A stretch of 62,942 bases of DNA from SIG701 sp045577175 (GTDB taxonomy: Bacteria; Bacillota; Clostridia; Oscillospirales; CAG-272), in NCBI GenBank assembly GCA_045577175.1, contig JAZNHT010000061.1, positions 1 to 62,942 on the forward strand, read 5' to 3'. Shown one piece after another: positions 48,660-56,056 of the stretch. The notes under the pieces were generated by a model. That model saw only the letters and a list, made by a program, of their open reading frames with translations, was not told where the DNA came from and ran no database searches. Numbering within the stretch: the first letter of the stretch is position 1; every line of letters starts with the position of its first letter. The translations under genes and the position numbers were made by a program.

Positions 48660-49219
48660 AGCAGTCCGAGAAAGGCGAGCACGCCGTTTGCCACGCCCTC
48701 TGCAAACAGATCGGGCTCCTCAGCCATCAAAGCGGCATCATACGGATTCGTGATGAAGCCGAGCTCAATCAGCGTCGCAGGCATCCGCGTCCGACGAAGC
48801 ACGTACAGATTCGTGCGCGCCGTCACGCCGCGATTTTGCAGCCCCGTGGAGATATTCAGCTGAGTGAGAATGTTCTCCGCCAAAGGCTCCGCGGCGCTCG
48901 AAAGCGAATACACGAACGCCTCCGATCCCGATGCTGTGGTGATGTCGGACGCGTTGGCGTGCAGGCTGATGAAGTAATCCGCGCCCCATTCGTTCGCGTC
49001 ATTGACACGGGCGATCAGCGAGGACGAATTTGACGTGCCGAGCTGTGTCTCCGCCGTCGGGCGTGAGAGACGGACATCCACGCCGTTTGCTCTGAGAATC
49101 GCCGCAGTGCGCACGCCGATTTCGTAGACGAGATCCTGCTCGCGGTAGCCGTTCCCCTCCGCCCCTGCGTTCGGATTGGTCGGATTATGCCCCTGATCGA
49201 TGTAAATTTTTGTAGCCAT
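48656..49219 (-). CDS. N-acetylmuramoyl-L-alanine amidase (Amidase_3)
   Basis: 187 residues from ATG 49219 (GGAGGG upstream). Zinc ligands H11 (IDQGHNP), E27 (GYREQDL) and H87 (FISLHANA), with catalytic E152 in TLIELGF, identify an amidase that removes stem peptides from glycan. No signal peptide is present, so the protein either stays inside or leaves by a holin or lysis. Such short cytoplasmic forms are often of phage or spore-mother-cell type. Its stop overlaps that of trmD on TTAA. Confidence 0.9.
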   Translation of the reverse strand: MATKIYIDQGHNPTNPNAGAEGNGYREQDLVYEIGVRTAAILRANGVDVRLSRPTAETQLGTSNSSSLIARVNDANEWGADYFISLHANASDITTASGSEAFVYSLSSAAEPLAENILTQLNISTGLQNRGVTARTNLYVLRRTRMPATLIELGFITNPYDAALMAEEPDLFAEGVANGVLAFLGLL

Positions 49220-49295
49220 AATTCCCTCCATAAAAAATTTCCGGCATTTTCAGTATATGCCGATCTGCCGAAAAGTCTCACAAAAGGAAATCCGT

Positions 49296-50039
49296 ATGAA
49301 AGAAATGCAGATGATGCTCAGCCGCGTGCGCTCGGCTGTAGACAAATACAACATGATCGAGGACGGGGACAAAATCGCCGTCGGCGTGTCGGGCGGCAAG
49401 GATTCCCTCGCCCTGCTCTGCGTGCTCGCCGAGCTGCGGATATTCTATCCGAAAAAGTTTGAGCTACACGCCGTCACGCTCGACATGGGCTTCTCCGTCT
49501 CGCAGACGATCGCCGCCCCGAAAACGGACTGGAGCGAGATCGCGGAGCTGTGCCGCAGGCTGAACGTGCCGTACAAGGTTGTCAACACGGAGATTGCGAA
49601 AATCATTTTCGACATTCGCCGAGAATCCAATCCGTGCTCACTTTGTGCGCGGATGCGGCGCGGATCTCTGCACGATGCCGTCAAGGAGCTCGGCTGCAAC
49701 AAGCTCGCCCTCGGGCACCACTACGATGACGCAGTCATCACAACGATGCTGAATCTGTTTTTCCAGGGGCATTTCGCGTGCTTTTCTCCCGTAACGAATC
49801 TGTCGCGCAAAGGACTGACGATGGTCCGCCCGTTCATCCACGCACGGGAAAAAGAGATCAAAGCGTTCGTCCGCAAAGCGAATCTGCCCGTAATTGTGAG
49901 CCCGTGTCCGGAGGACAAGGAATCCGAACGGGCAATGATGAAAACGTACCTCGGCGATTTCGATCACAAGCATCGCGGACTCTATCCGCGCATCATCGGT
50001 GCATTGGAGCGCGGTGAAATCGACGGCTGGAAAGAATAA
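49296..50039 (+). CDS. TtcA-like tRNA 2-thiolation protein
   Basis: 247 residues. PP-loop SGGKDS (32-37) activates the tRNA base with ATP; C114-x-x-C117 (NPCSLCARMRRG) and a further Cys in VSPCPEDKESER match the 4Fe-4S ligands of TtcA. GHHYDDAVITTMLNL is a second family mark (usually GHHRDD). TtcA thiolates C32; Gram-positive relatives may act on other positions. AAAGGAAA lies before the ATG at 49296. Confidence 0.87.
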   Translation: MKEMQMMLSRVRSAVDKYNMIEDGDKIAVGVSGGKDSLALLCVLAELRIFYPKKFELHAVTLDMGFSVSQTIAAPKTDWSEIAELCRRLNVPYKVVNTEIAKIIFDIRRESNPCSLCARMRRGSLHDAVKELGCNKLALGHHYDDAVITTMLNLFFQGHFACFSPVTNLSRKGLTMVRPFIHAREKEIKAFVRKANLPVIVSPCPEDKESERAMMKTYLGDFDHKHRGLYPRIIGALERGEIDGWKE

Positions 50040-50055
50040 TAGGCAAACGCAAAAA

Positions 50056-50085
50056 ACGCCCGCCATATCGGCGGGTGTTTTACTT
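50056..50085. terminator. Bidirectional terminator between TtcA-like and AI-2E genes
   Basis: Stem CGCCCGCC / GGCGGGTG (50057-50077, one G-U pair), T-tract on plus and A6 before the stem giving T6 on minus. Confidence 0.8.
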
Positions 50086-51273
50086 TTACGTATTGGCAGG
50101 TGTTTCGGGCGACGCTGACTTTGCGGCATCTTCCTTCACTTTCGTGCGTTTTTCCATCTGCTCGCGGATGAGAATATAGATCACCGCACACGTGGGCACG
50201 CTGAGCAAAGCGTACAGCATACCGCCGATGTTGCTGCCGACGATAACGGCGGCAAACACAAGGATACCGGGAAGTCCGACGGAGGTACCGACGACCTTCG
50301 GGTAGATGAGCGATCCCTCCAGCTGCTGAAGAACGAGGATGAATACGATGAACAAAAGCGCCTTGATCGGGCTGACCGTCAGAATCAGAATGGCACCGAA
50401 CGCTTCACCGATCAGCGCACCGATAATCGGCACGAGTGCCGTACAGCCGATGAAAATGGAAATAATACCGGCATAGGGGAAGCCGAAAATCAGCATTCCG
50501 ATATAGCAAAGGCAGCCGAAAATGACCGCCTCCGCGCACTGTCCGCGGATAAAGCTGCTGAATACGGAGTGACAGACGTCCACGACGTGGAACAGTCCCC
50601 CGTACACCTTCTCCGGCAGAAAGGCACGAAACAGCCGGCGGCAGAACGAACCAATGCGCTCCTTCTGCGCCAGAAGATAGACGGCAATCACAAAGCCGAA
50701 CACCATATTCATCACAGCACCTGCCACCGAACCGGCAACAGAGGCGGCTCCGTCGATGATGGACGAAGCGGAATCCGCATTGAACAGTGACAAAACGGTA
50801 TTGGAGATCATCTTGGAATCGATGGTAAACTCCTCCAGCCACACCGTATCGAGATTGAAGCGAGTGAGCGTTTCGATGCCCCACGCCTTCAATTCATTGA
50901 TGTACGCCGGCAGCTTCGCCGAAAGCGAGAGCACTGTTTCCTCCAGATCCGGCCAGATAACGGCAATAAAGATCGCGATCAAGCCGAGCAGGAGAACAAG
51001 CGCCAGAACCAAAGACAGCGGGCGCACCATTTTGCGCACGAACTTCCGCTTGGCCTTTTTCATGAAGGCAAAAACCTTGCCTTCAAAGAAGCTCATGAGG
51101 ATGTTAAGCACGTACGCGATCCCGAGTCCCACAAAAACGGGAGACAGCCACAAAAGCACCTTCCACAAAACACCCCACAGCAGCTTTATATTAAAAACCG
51201 CAAACAAGAGCAGCACCGTAAAGGTGATAATAATCAACGTGTTTTTCAGTTCTCCCTTAGGAAAGCGTCTCAT
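50086..51273 (-). CDS. AI-2E (PerM) family transporter
   Basis: 395 residues, about eight hydrophobic segments arranged as in the AI-2E family: IAYVLNILMSFFEGKVFAF near the start, the long central region with AGSVAGAVMNMVFGFVIAVYLL, IRGQCAEAVIFGCLCYIGMLIFGFPYAG, ALVPIIGALIGEAFGAI and VLQQLEGSLIYPKVVG. Members export autoinducer-2-like molecules or work as Na+/H+ antiporters. The C-terminus is short and basic. It follows the CNNM gene by 7 bp and shares its transcript. Confidence 0.87.
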   Translation of the reverse strand: MRRFPKGELKNTLIIITFTVLLLFAVFNIKLLWGVLWKVLLWLSPVFVGLGIAYVLNILMSFFEGKVFAFMKKAKRKFVRKMVRPLSLVLALVLLLGLIAIFIAVIWPDLEETVLSLSAKLPAYINELKAWGIETLTRFNLDTVWLEEFTIDSKMISNTVLSLFNADSASSIIDGAASVAGSVAGAVMNMVFGFVIAVYLLAQKERIGSFCRRLFRAFLPEKVYGGLFHVVDVCHSVFSSFIRGQCAEAVIFGCLCYIGMLIFGFPYAGIISIFIGCTALVPIIGALIGEAFGAILILTVSPIKALLFIVFILVLQQLEGSLIYPKVVGTSVGLPGILVFAAVIVGSNIGGMLYALLSVPTCAVIYILIREQMEKRTKVKEDAAKSASPETPANT

Positions 51274-51280
51274 GCTTTAA

Positions 51281-52603
51281 TCACTTCTCCTCGTCGGAAT
51301 CCTCGGATTTTTCCTCCTCCTGGATCAGGCAGACAATCGCTGCCTCCAGACGGTGATCCTGAATTTCCGTTACTTTGATATGCATATTCTCAATGTCAAT
51401 CTCAAAGGTCGTTCCGTCATCCGGCACAGAGCCGTAACAGCCGAACACAAGACCGCCGAACGTCTCATATTCCTCAACGGGAAGCGCGGTGCCGAGCTGC
51501 TCGGCGACATCGGCAAGCGGTGCCGTACCGGCAATTTTCCACGTACCGGAGTCAAGCACCTGAATCTCATCCGGCTCCTCCGGTGCGGAAGCGTTATCGT
51601 CCAAATCTCCGACAAGCTGCTCAAGCAGATCGTTCATCGTAACGATACCGAACGTTCCGCCGTAATCGTCCAAAACGACGGCAAAGTGCTTTCTCGACTG
51701 CTTCATCTGACGGAAAAGGACATCCGCGCGCACCGTGGAAGGCACGAAATACGCAGACTGTACTGCGTTTTCCATGATAAATTCTTTGGAACGGTCCGCC
51801 AGACGGAAATAATCCTTGGCGTTCAGAACGCCGATAACGTCATCAACCGTTTCGTCACAGATGGGGTAGTATGTATGACGTGCGTCATGGATCGTCTGAT
51901 CCCACTCCTCCACCGTTTCTTCTTTCCAAAGAAGAGAAATCTCCGTGCGGTGCGTAGCAAACTCCGCCGCCGTCAGATCATCGAACTCAAAGAGGTTGCG
52001 GATGATCTCCTTCTCCTCCTCATCGATGTCGCTTCCGGCATCGACCATCATCTGGATGGATTCCTTGCTGACGTCCTCCTCATCCACCTTCGGATCGACA
52101 CCGAACATACGGAGAACGAGATTCGTTACAAACGTAAGAACCGCAACGAACGGAGCAAAAATTTTCGAAATAAAATACACGGGCGTGGCAAGCGCAAGTG
52201 CGATGCCCTCCGTTTTCTTCATCGCAAGACGCTTCGGCACAAGCTCGCCGAACACGAGCGTGATGAACGAAAGAATCAGCGTAATGACAACGACGACAAC
52301 GGAGGAAGGCACCTTCACCCCGAGGTCGAAGAGCCATGCAACAAGAGGCTCCGCAAAGTTATCCGCCGCGAATGCACTTCCCAAAAATCCGGAAAGCGTA
52401 ATGGCGATCTGAATCGTCGCAAGGAAGCCGGACGGCTGTTCCTTCAGCCGTTTCAGCCGACGCGCGCGTTTGTTTCCGTTTTCGGCGAGCTGATCGATTC
52501 TCAGATCGCTCAGCTGGATTACTGCGATCTCCGCACAGGCAAAGATCGCGTTCAATAAAATCAGAAATAATTGCAGCACAAGCTGCCATATCAGGGTTTG
52601 CAT
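51281..52603 (-). CDS. CNNM/CorC-type hemolysin-family protein with CBS domains
   Basis: 440 residues. CNNM transmembrane domain (1-180) with AIFACAEIAVIQL, SGFLATIQIAITLSGFLGSA and FGELVPKRLAMKK, two CBS domains (about 215-335: ISLLWKEETVEEWDQTI, HFAVVLDDYGGTFGIVTMNDLLEQ) and a CorC/HlyC C-terminal domain (about 350-430). Such proteins are linked to magnesium export and resistance. The start is preceded by AAGGAG. Its 250-base leader contains a small frame and a terminator, suggesting regulated expression. Confidence 0.9.
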   Translation of the reverse strand: MQTLIWQLVLQLFLILLNAIFACAEIAVIQLSDLRIDQLAENGNKRARRLKRLKEQPSGFLATIQIAITLSGFLGSAFAADNFAEPLVAWLFDLGVKVPSSVVVVVITLILSFITLVFGELVPKRLAMKKTEGIALALATPVYFISKIFAPFVAVLTFVTNLVLRMFGVDPKVDEEDVSKESIQMMVDAGSDIDEEEKEIIRNLFEFDDLTAAEFATHRTEISLLWKEETVEEWDQTIHDARHTYYPICDETVDDVIGVLNAKDYFRLADRSKEFIMENAVQSAYFVPSTVRADVLFRQMKQSRKHFAVVLDDYGGTFGIVTMNDLLEQLVGDLDDNASAPEEPDEIQVLDSGTWKIAGTAPLADVAEQLGTALPVEEYETFGGLVFGCYGSVPDDGTTFEIDIENMHIKVTEIQDHRLEAAIVCLIQEEEKSEDSDEEK

Positions 52604-52650
52604 TTCATTTTCTCCTTATATAATTGTCCCAATTTCCGTATGATACATCT

Positions 52651-52794
52651 TCAATTGCCCATTGCATCGCCGGGACTGAAAAGGAAAAAATGCAAAAAAG
52701 CACCGCCTGTGACCAAATCCTCACGGTCGCAAGCTGTGCCGGGTACTATTCTCTTCATGTTGGCAGAGGGGCAACAACTGTCCGGGTCTGTCAT
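52651..52794 (-). CDS. Possible 47-residue leader peptide upstream of the CNNM gene
   Basis: ATG 52794 follows GGAGG at the best spacing. The frame (MTDPDSCCPSANMKRIVPG...) runs across the terminator at 52694-52740 and stops at 52651, well before the CNNM start. I do not recognise the peptide. A ribosome translating it would open the terminator hairpin, which would favour transcription of the CNNM gene. Confidence 0.35.
   Translation of the reverse strand: MTDPDSCCPSANMKRIVPGTACDREDLVTGGAFLHFFLFSPGDAMGN
52694..52740 (-). terminator. Intrinsic terminator in the CNNM leader
   Basis: On the minus strand GCAC...GTGC closes a helix with an inner GTGA/TCAC hairpin, directly followed by T6. It lies about 90 bp before the CNNM ATG and about 115 nt after the promoter. 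Confidence 0.7.
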
Positions 52795-52859
52795 ATATCC
52801 TCCAAAAAAATTTACGCATAAAGCGAACTCCGGCGCGGAAAAACTCCGTGCTCCTTATG

Positions 52860-52887
52860 ATTATACCACAGATTTTGAAAAAATCAA
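52860..52887 (-). promoter_or_regulatory. Promoter of the CNNM-AI-2E operon
   Basis: Minus strand TTGATT, 16 bp, TATAAT with TGG before the -10. The leader has about 250 bases and begins with a CGGA/TCCG hairpin. Confidence 0.75.
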
Positions 52888-52929
52888 TAGGAAAACGCAT
52901 TTTTCTTTGCCGGAATCCGCGAAACAACG

Positions 52930-54069
52930 TTAATTCTGTTCGCCGAACAGGGTGGAATAGATCATAATGATCTCTTCATGCGACAAAAGGTAGGGCGAAT
53001 TGGTCATGCTGCCCGACAGCGCGATGTTGTTGACGTGCGTATCGATCTCCTCATGGGTAAACGACAGCTTCACGTTTGCCTTCATCGGGATACGGCGAGC
53101 GATCTCTCCGGGCGACGTACCGAGATACGCCGCAAAGCGGATCAGCTTGCGCTCACCGAGCGCGGTGCGCATATTATAAACAATGTAGGCACCGGTAAAT
53201 GCGCCGCAGGCACGTCCGTGCGGAATCCCGTCCGCCAGCGTAATGCTGTAGCCGAGCGGATGCGGAAAGCCCGTTCCCGTTTTGTTGATTGCGATGCCTG
53301 CCGCGAGAGCCGCGAGGCTGAGACGCTCTCTCTGCACGGGCGTAAATCCGCCTGCGTCAGTTTCGCCGTCCCCGTCCGCACCGCGGAAGAGCACGTCCCA
53401 GATCTGACGCGCGGCAAACAAAGCGTGCATCTCGGAGGACTCGTTCGATTTGGGGGAGAGAAACGATTCCAGCGCGTGCGAAAACGCATCCAGCGCGGTG
53501 GAAACGGTGTAATCCTCGTTGAGCGAATACGTATACCGCGGATCGACAAACGCGACGCGCGGGTATCCGCCGGGGATCGGCTTGAACGTTTTTTTCTGAA
53601 TACCGCCGGGCATCGTGAGGACGGAGTACGGATTCGCCTCCGATCCCGTGCCTGCCGTCGTGGGGACCGAGGCGATGGGAAGCATACCCGTCGCGGGCAG
53701 CTTTGCGTCAAAAAGATCCGCCGGAGCAATATCGGGACAAACGGCATACGCCGCAATCGCTTTAGCGGTATCGATCGCGGAGCCGCCGCCGATGCCGATG
53801 ACGAAATCGGCTTGAGCCTCGCGTGCGAGAGCACCGCCTGCATGGCACATCTCCACCGGGGGATTCTCCGTCACGCGATCGAACACGGTGTAGCCGATGC
53901 CGAATTTATCAAGTGCCGCCGTCACGTCGCCGAGCGCACCGCTGACACGGGCGGAATTTTTACCCGTGACGATCAGTGCGTGCGTGCCGAGCGCGATCTC
54001 CGCGGCATGATCCGCAATCGCGTGCGCGCCCGTGAATACCTTCGTGGGCATAAAGAAAGTGAAATCCAT
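52930..54069 (-). CDS. Iron-containing alcohol dehydrogenase
   Basis: 379 residues. NAD(P)-binding half with DFVIGIGGGSAIDTAKAIAAY and SVPTTAGTGSEANPYSV; iron-binding half with DAFSHALES, GFPHPLGYSI and DGIPHGRACG providing the His ligands together with an upstream Asp. Family members reduce aldehydes such as butanal or acetaldehyde in fermentation. The C-terminal residues contain helical MKANVKLSFTHEEIDTHV. RBS AGGAGG. Single gene between rplS and the CNNM operon. Confidence 0.92.
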   Translation of the reverse strand: MDFTFFMPTKVFTGAHAIADHAAEIALGTHALIVTGKNSARVSGALGDVTAALDKFGIGYTVFDRVTENPPVEMCHAGGALAREAQADFVIGIGGGSAIDTAKAIAAYAVCPDIAPADLFDAKLPATGMLPIASVPTTAGTGSEANPYSVLTMPGGIQKKTFKPIPGGYPRVAFVDPRYTYSLNEDYTVSTALDAFSHALESFLSPKSNESSEMHALFAARQIWDVLFRGADGDGETDAGGFTPVQRERLSLAALAAGIAINKTGTGFPHPLGYSITLADGIPHGRACGAFTGAYIVYNMRTALGERKLIRFAAYLGTSPGEIARRIPMKANVKLSFTHEEIDTHVNNIALSGSMTNSPYLLSHEEIIMIYSTLFGEQN

Positions 54070-54101
54070 AAAAGCCTCCTGATTCGTAATAAAAACAAAG
54101 A

Positions 54102-54124
54102 GGCAGACTCGGTACGAGTCTGCC
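54102..54124 (-). terminator. Terminator of rplS
   Basis: Perfect 9-bp stem GGCAGACTC / GAGTCTGCC; minus-strand tail TCTTTGTTTTTATT. Confidence 0.85.
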
Positions 54125-54134
54125 GTGCTTTGCT

Positions 54135-54476
54135 TTAGATCTTTTCCTTGACCTTGGACGCCTTGCCGACTCTGTCTCTCAGGTAGTAGAGCTTTGCGCG
54201 GCGAACCTTACCGCGACGGATCACATCGATGCCGTCAACGTTGGGAGAGTGCAGCGGGAAGGTCTTCTCCACGCCGACACCGTAGGTAACGCGACGAACG
54301 GTGAAGGTCTCGGAGATGCCGCCGCCGTGACGGGCGATAACGGTACCCTCGAACATCTGGATTCTCTCACGGGTTCCCTCTTTGATCTTGTTGTGAACAC
54401 GCACGGTGTCACCGATGTTGAAGGCAGGGACGGTTTCCTTCAGCTGCTCATTTACAAAAGCGTCGATCTTATTCAT
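54135..54476 (-). CDS. rplS: 50S ribosomal protein L19
   Basis: 113 residues from ATG 54476 (AAAGGAGT upstream). L19 lies at the 30S-50S interface. Marks: FNIGDTVRVHNKIKEGTRERIQMFEGTVIARHGGGISETFTVRR, held over two strands, and KTFPLHSPNVDGIDVIRRGKVRRAKLYYLRDRVGKASKVKE at the end. Normal length. Usually in the rpsP-rimM-trmD-rplS operon; here alone. Its leader of about 75 bases can fold into AACG/CGTT closing a TGCG/CGCA hairpin, possibly an L19-type control element. Confidence 0.97.
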   Translation of the reverse strand: MNKIDAFVNEQLKETVPAFNIGDTVRVHNKIKEGTRERIQMFEGTVIARHGGGISETFTVRRVTYGVGVEKTFPLHSPNVDGIDVIRRGKVRRAKLYYLRDRVGKASKVKEKI

Positions 54477-54559
54477 GATTCGACTCCTTTCCATTCATAG
54501 AACGTTCGTGCGGAGCTTCGCAGAGGACCGTTCCGTATTCGTGCTTACACACGCAGATT

Positions 54560-54588
54560 ATTATATCACACTTTTTTTCATTATGCAA
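54560..54588 (-). promoter_or_regulatory. Promoter of rplS
   Basis: Minus strand TTGCAT, 17 bp, TATAAT with TGA before the -10, about 85 bp upstream of rplS. Confidence 0.8.
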
Positions 54589-54644
54589 TAGGTTTCGCAA
54601 AATTTTTATTCTTTGCACAAAAACGACAAAAATGCAAAACAATC

Positions 54645-54673
54645 TTGCTTTCCGTGCGGCTCTGTGCTATAAT
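54645..54673 (+). promoter_or_regulatory. Promoter of the MgtC gene
   Basis: TTGCTT, 17 bp, TATAAT with TGC before the -10, 30 bp upstream of the ATG. Confidence 0.8.
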
Positions 54674-54702
54674 ATACATTATTTTATAAAAGGAGGCTTC
54701 TT

Positions 54703-55404
54703 ATGGAGGCTTTGAAAGAAATTCTTTTTTCCTCTCCGCTCTCATTTGAGACGATTGTGTTTCGCCTGCTCATCGCCACGCTCCTCAGCGGCGCAATCGG
54801 TTTTGAGCGCGGCTTCCGCGGACGGGCGGCGGGACTGCGCACGCACATTCTCGTCTGCATCGGATCGGCACTGACCGTCATGGTCGGCATCTACGCCGCC
54901 GAAACGCTCAGCTACACCGACGTGGATCCGCTCCGTATCGCGGCGCAGGTCGTATCGGGCATCGGTTTCCTCGGCGCAGGCACAATCCTCGTCCGCGGCA
55001 AAACGATGGTCACGGGCTTGACGACGGCGGCAGGGCTTTGGGCAACGGCGGCGATCGGCATCGCCTGCGGCATCGGCTTTTACTGGGGTGCGGCAATCTC
55101 GGCACTGATCGCACTGTTCTCGTTCGGTCTTCTGACGACGTTTGAGCGTTCGGGTAAGCACGGCAAGTACAACATAAAAATCTACATCGAGTGCACAGAC
55201 GCGGCACAGCTGAACGCGCTGATGGATACGCTGACAGGCGAGCACAAGCTCTGCGAGATCGAGATCACCCCTCCGCGCACGGGTATTGTGAATCACATCG
55301 GCATTGAAGCGACGATGATTCTCAGAAAGAAATCGAACAAGGCGAACAGGATCGCCAAAATCATCGCTTTGGAGACAGTTCTCTGCGCGATTGAATCGGT
55401 GTAA
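54703..55404 (+). CDS. MgtC/SapB family protein
   Basis: 233 residues. Five membrane helices in the first 140 residues with the family signature LLSGAIGFERGFRGRAAGLRTHILVCIGSAL and VVSGIGFLGAGTILVRG, then a soluble ACT-like domain of about 80 residues. MgtC proteins support growth at low magnesium and modulate the ATP synthase in pathogens; in commensals the role is less clear. AGGAGG precedes the ATG. Single gene, opposite to rplS. Confidence 0.9.
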   Translation: MEALKEILFSSPLSFETIVFRLLIATLLSGAIGFERGFRGRAAGLRTHILVCIGSALTVMVGIYAAETLSYTDVDPLRIAAQVVSGIGFLGAGTILVRGKTMVTGLTTAAGLWATAAIGIACGIGFYWGAAISALIALFSFGLLTTFERSGKHGKYNIKIYIECTDAAQLNALMDTLTGEHKLCEIEITPPRTGIVNHIGIEATMILRKKSNKANRIAKIIALETVLCAIESV

Positions 55405-55468
55405 AGAAGGGACTCCGCAGAGGAGAAAAAATTTTTTCGAAATTTGCGGAGTTTTTTGAAAATAACGC

Positions 55469-55497
55469 TTGACAAACGGATTGAAATGTAGTATACT
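55469..55497 (+). promoter_or_regulatory. Promoter of tRNA-Leu
   Basis: Perfect TTGACA, 17 bp, TATACT, 32 bp before the tRNA. Confidence 0.88.
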
Positions 55498-55529
55498 ATA
55501 ATCCGTTCCGAGGGAATACTGAGGAATAT

Positions 55530-55614
55530 GCGGAAGTGGCGGAACAGGCAGACGCGCACGTTTGAGGGGCGTGTGGTTCACACCGTACGGGTTCAAGTCC
55601 CGTTTTCCGCACCA
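55530..55614 (+). tRNA. tRNA-Leu (anticodon GAG)
   Basis: 85-nt class II tRNA with encoded CCA: acceptor GCGGAAG pairs with TTTTCCGC, anticodon stem CACGT/GCGTG around TTGAGGG (anticodon GAG, codons CUC and CUU), long variable arm with TGTGGTTCACA, T-arm ACGGGTTCAAGTCCCGT. Confidence 0.95.
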
Positions 55615-55660
55615 AAAAGAGAAGGTTAAGCCTTTAGGCTTGAGCTTCTCTTTTTCTTTC
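55615..55660 (+). terminator. Terminator after tRNA-Leu
   Basis: Stem AAAAGAGAAG / CTTCTCTTTT with inner AAGCC/GGCTT, tail TTTCTTT. Confidence 0.88.
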
Positions 55661-55662
55661 TG

Positions 55663-55954
55663 AACGGGACTTGAAGGGCGCGTGTTAAAAAAGTGTCCGG
55701 GGGACACTTTTTCCGCGCCACCGCTCCCGGCCGCAGACGGGGCAAGTCCCGTTTTCCGCACCAAAATAAAGCAGATGCCATTTGGTATCTGCTTTATTTT
55801 TTGTAAAATCGAAACGGGACTTGAAGGGCGCTGTGTTGTGCAAACGGCACGTCTAAACGCGCTGTTTGCCACAGTCCGGAGGACTGTTTTCCCGCGGCAC
55901 GCGAGTTGCAAAACGCAGCTCGACTGCCCAGCAGACGGGGCAAGTCCCGTTTTC
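55663..55954. repeat. Inverted and direct repeats derived from the tRNA-Leu 3' end
   Basis: Two units, 55663-55763 and 55813-55954. Each begins with AACGGGACTTGAAGGGCG (reverse of the tRNA T-arm) and ends with CAGACGGGGCAAGTCCCG, so each can fold back. Unit 1 ends in an exact 21-base copy of the tRNA 3' end including CCA (55743-55763); unit 2 matches for 14 bases. Each encloses a GTCC/GGAC hairpin (AAGTGTCC/GGACACTT; ACAGTCC/GGACTGT). No protein frame in this stretch has coding character. Confidence 0.85.
55764..55802 (+). terminator. Second terminator behind the copied tRNA-Leu 3' end
   Basis: A 16-bp stem starting AAATAAAGCAGAT / ATCTGCTTTATTT with an ATTT loop and a T6 tail, directly after the copied CCA. 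Confidence 0.88.
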
Positions 55955-55986
55955 AGCCGAAAAAGTCCAAAAAATCAAAAAAGCTC

Positions 55987-56015
55987 TTTACTTTTCTCTG
56001 CAAATCCAATATAAT
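55987..56015 (+). promoter_or_regulatory. Promoter of the YcaO gene
   Basis: TTTACT, 17 bp, TATAAT, about 40 bp upstream of the ATG. Confidence 0.75.
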
Positions 56016-56056
56016 TATAATAATGAATGTTTCCGGAAAAGATAAGGAGCAATATT

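Noticed and set aside
52694..52853. CNNM leader as M-box, yybP-ykoY, NiCo riboswitch or 6S RNA
   Set aside because: None of the conserved core sequences of these RNAs could be found; only promoter, hairpins and terminator are supported.
54742..55911. A long frame across mgtC, tRNA-Leu and the repeats containing KRDLNPYGVNHTPLKRARLP
   Set aside because: This is the well-known false translation of the antisense strand of a tRNA-Leu gene and its surroundings, not a protein.
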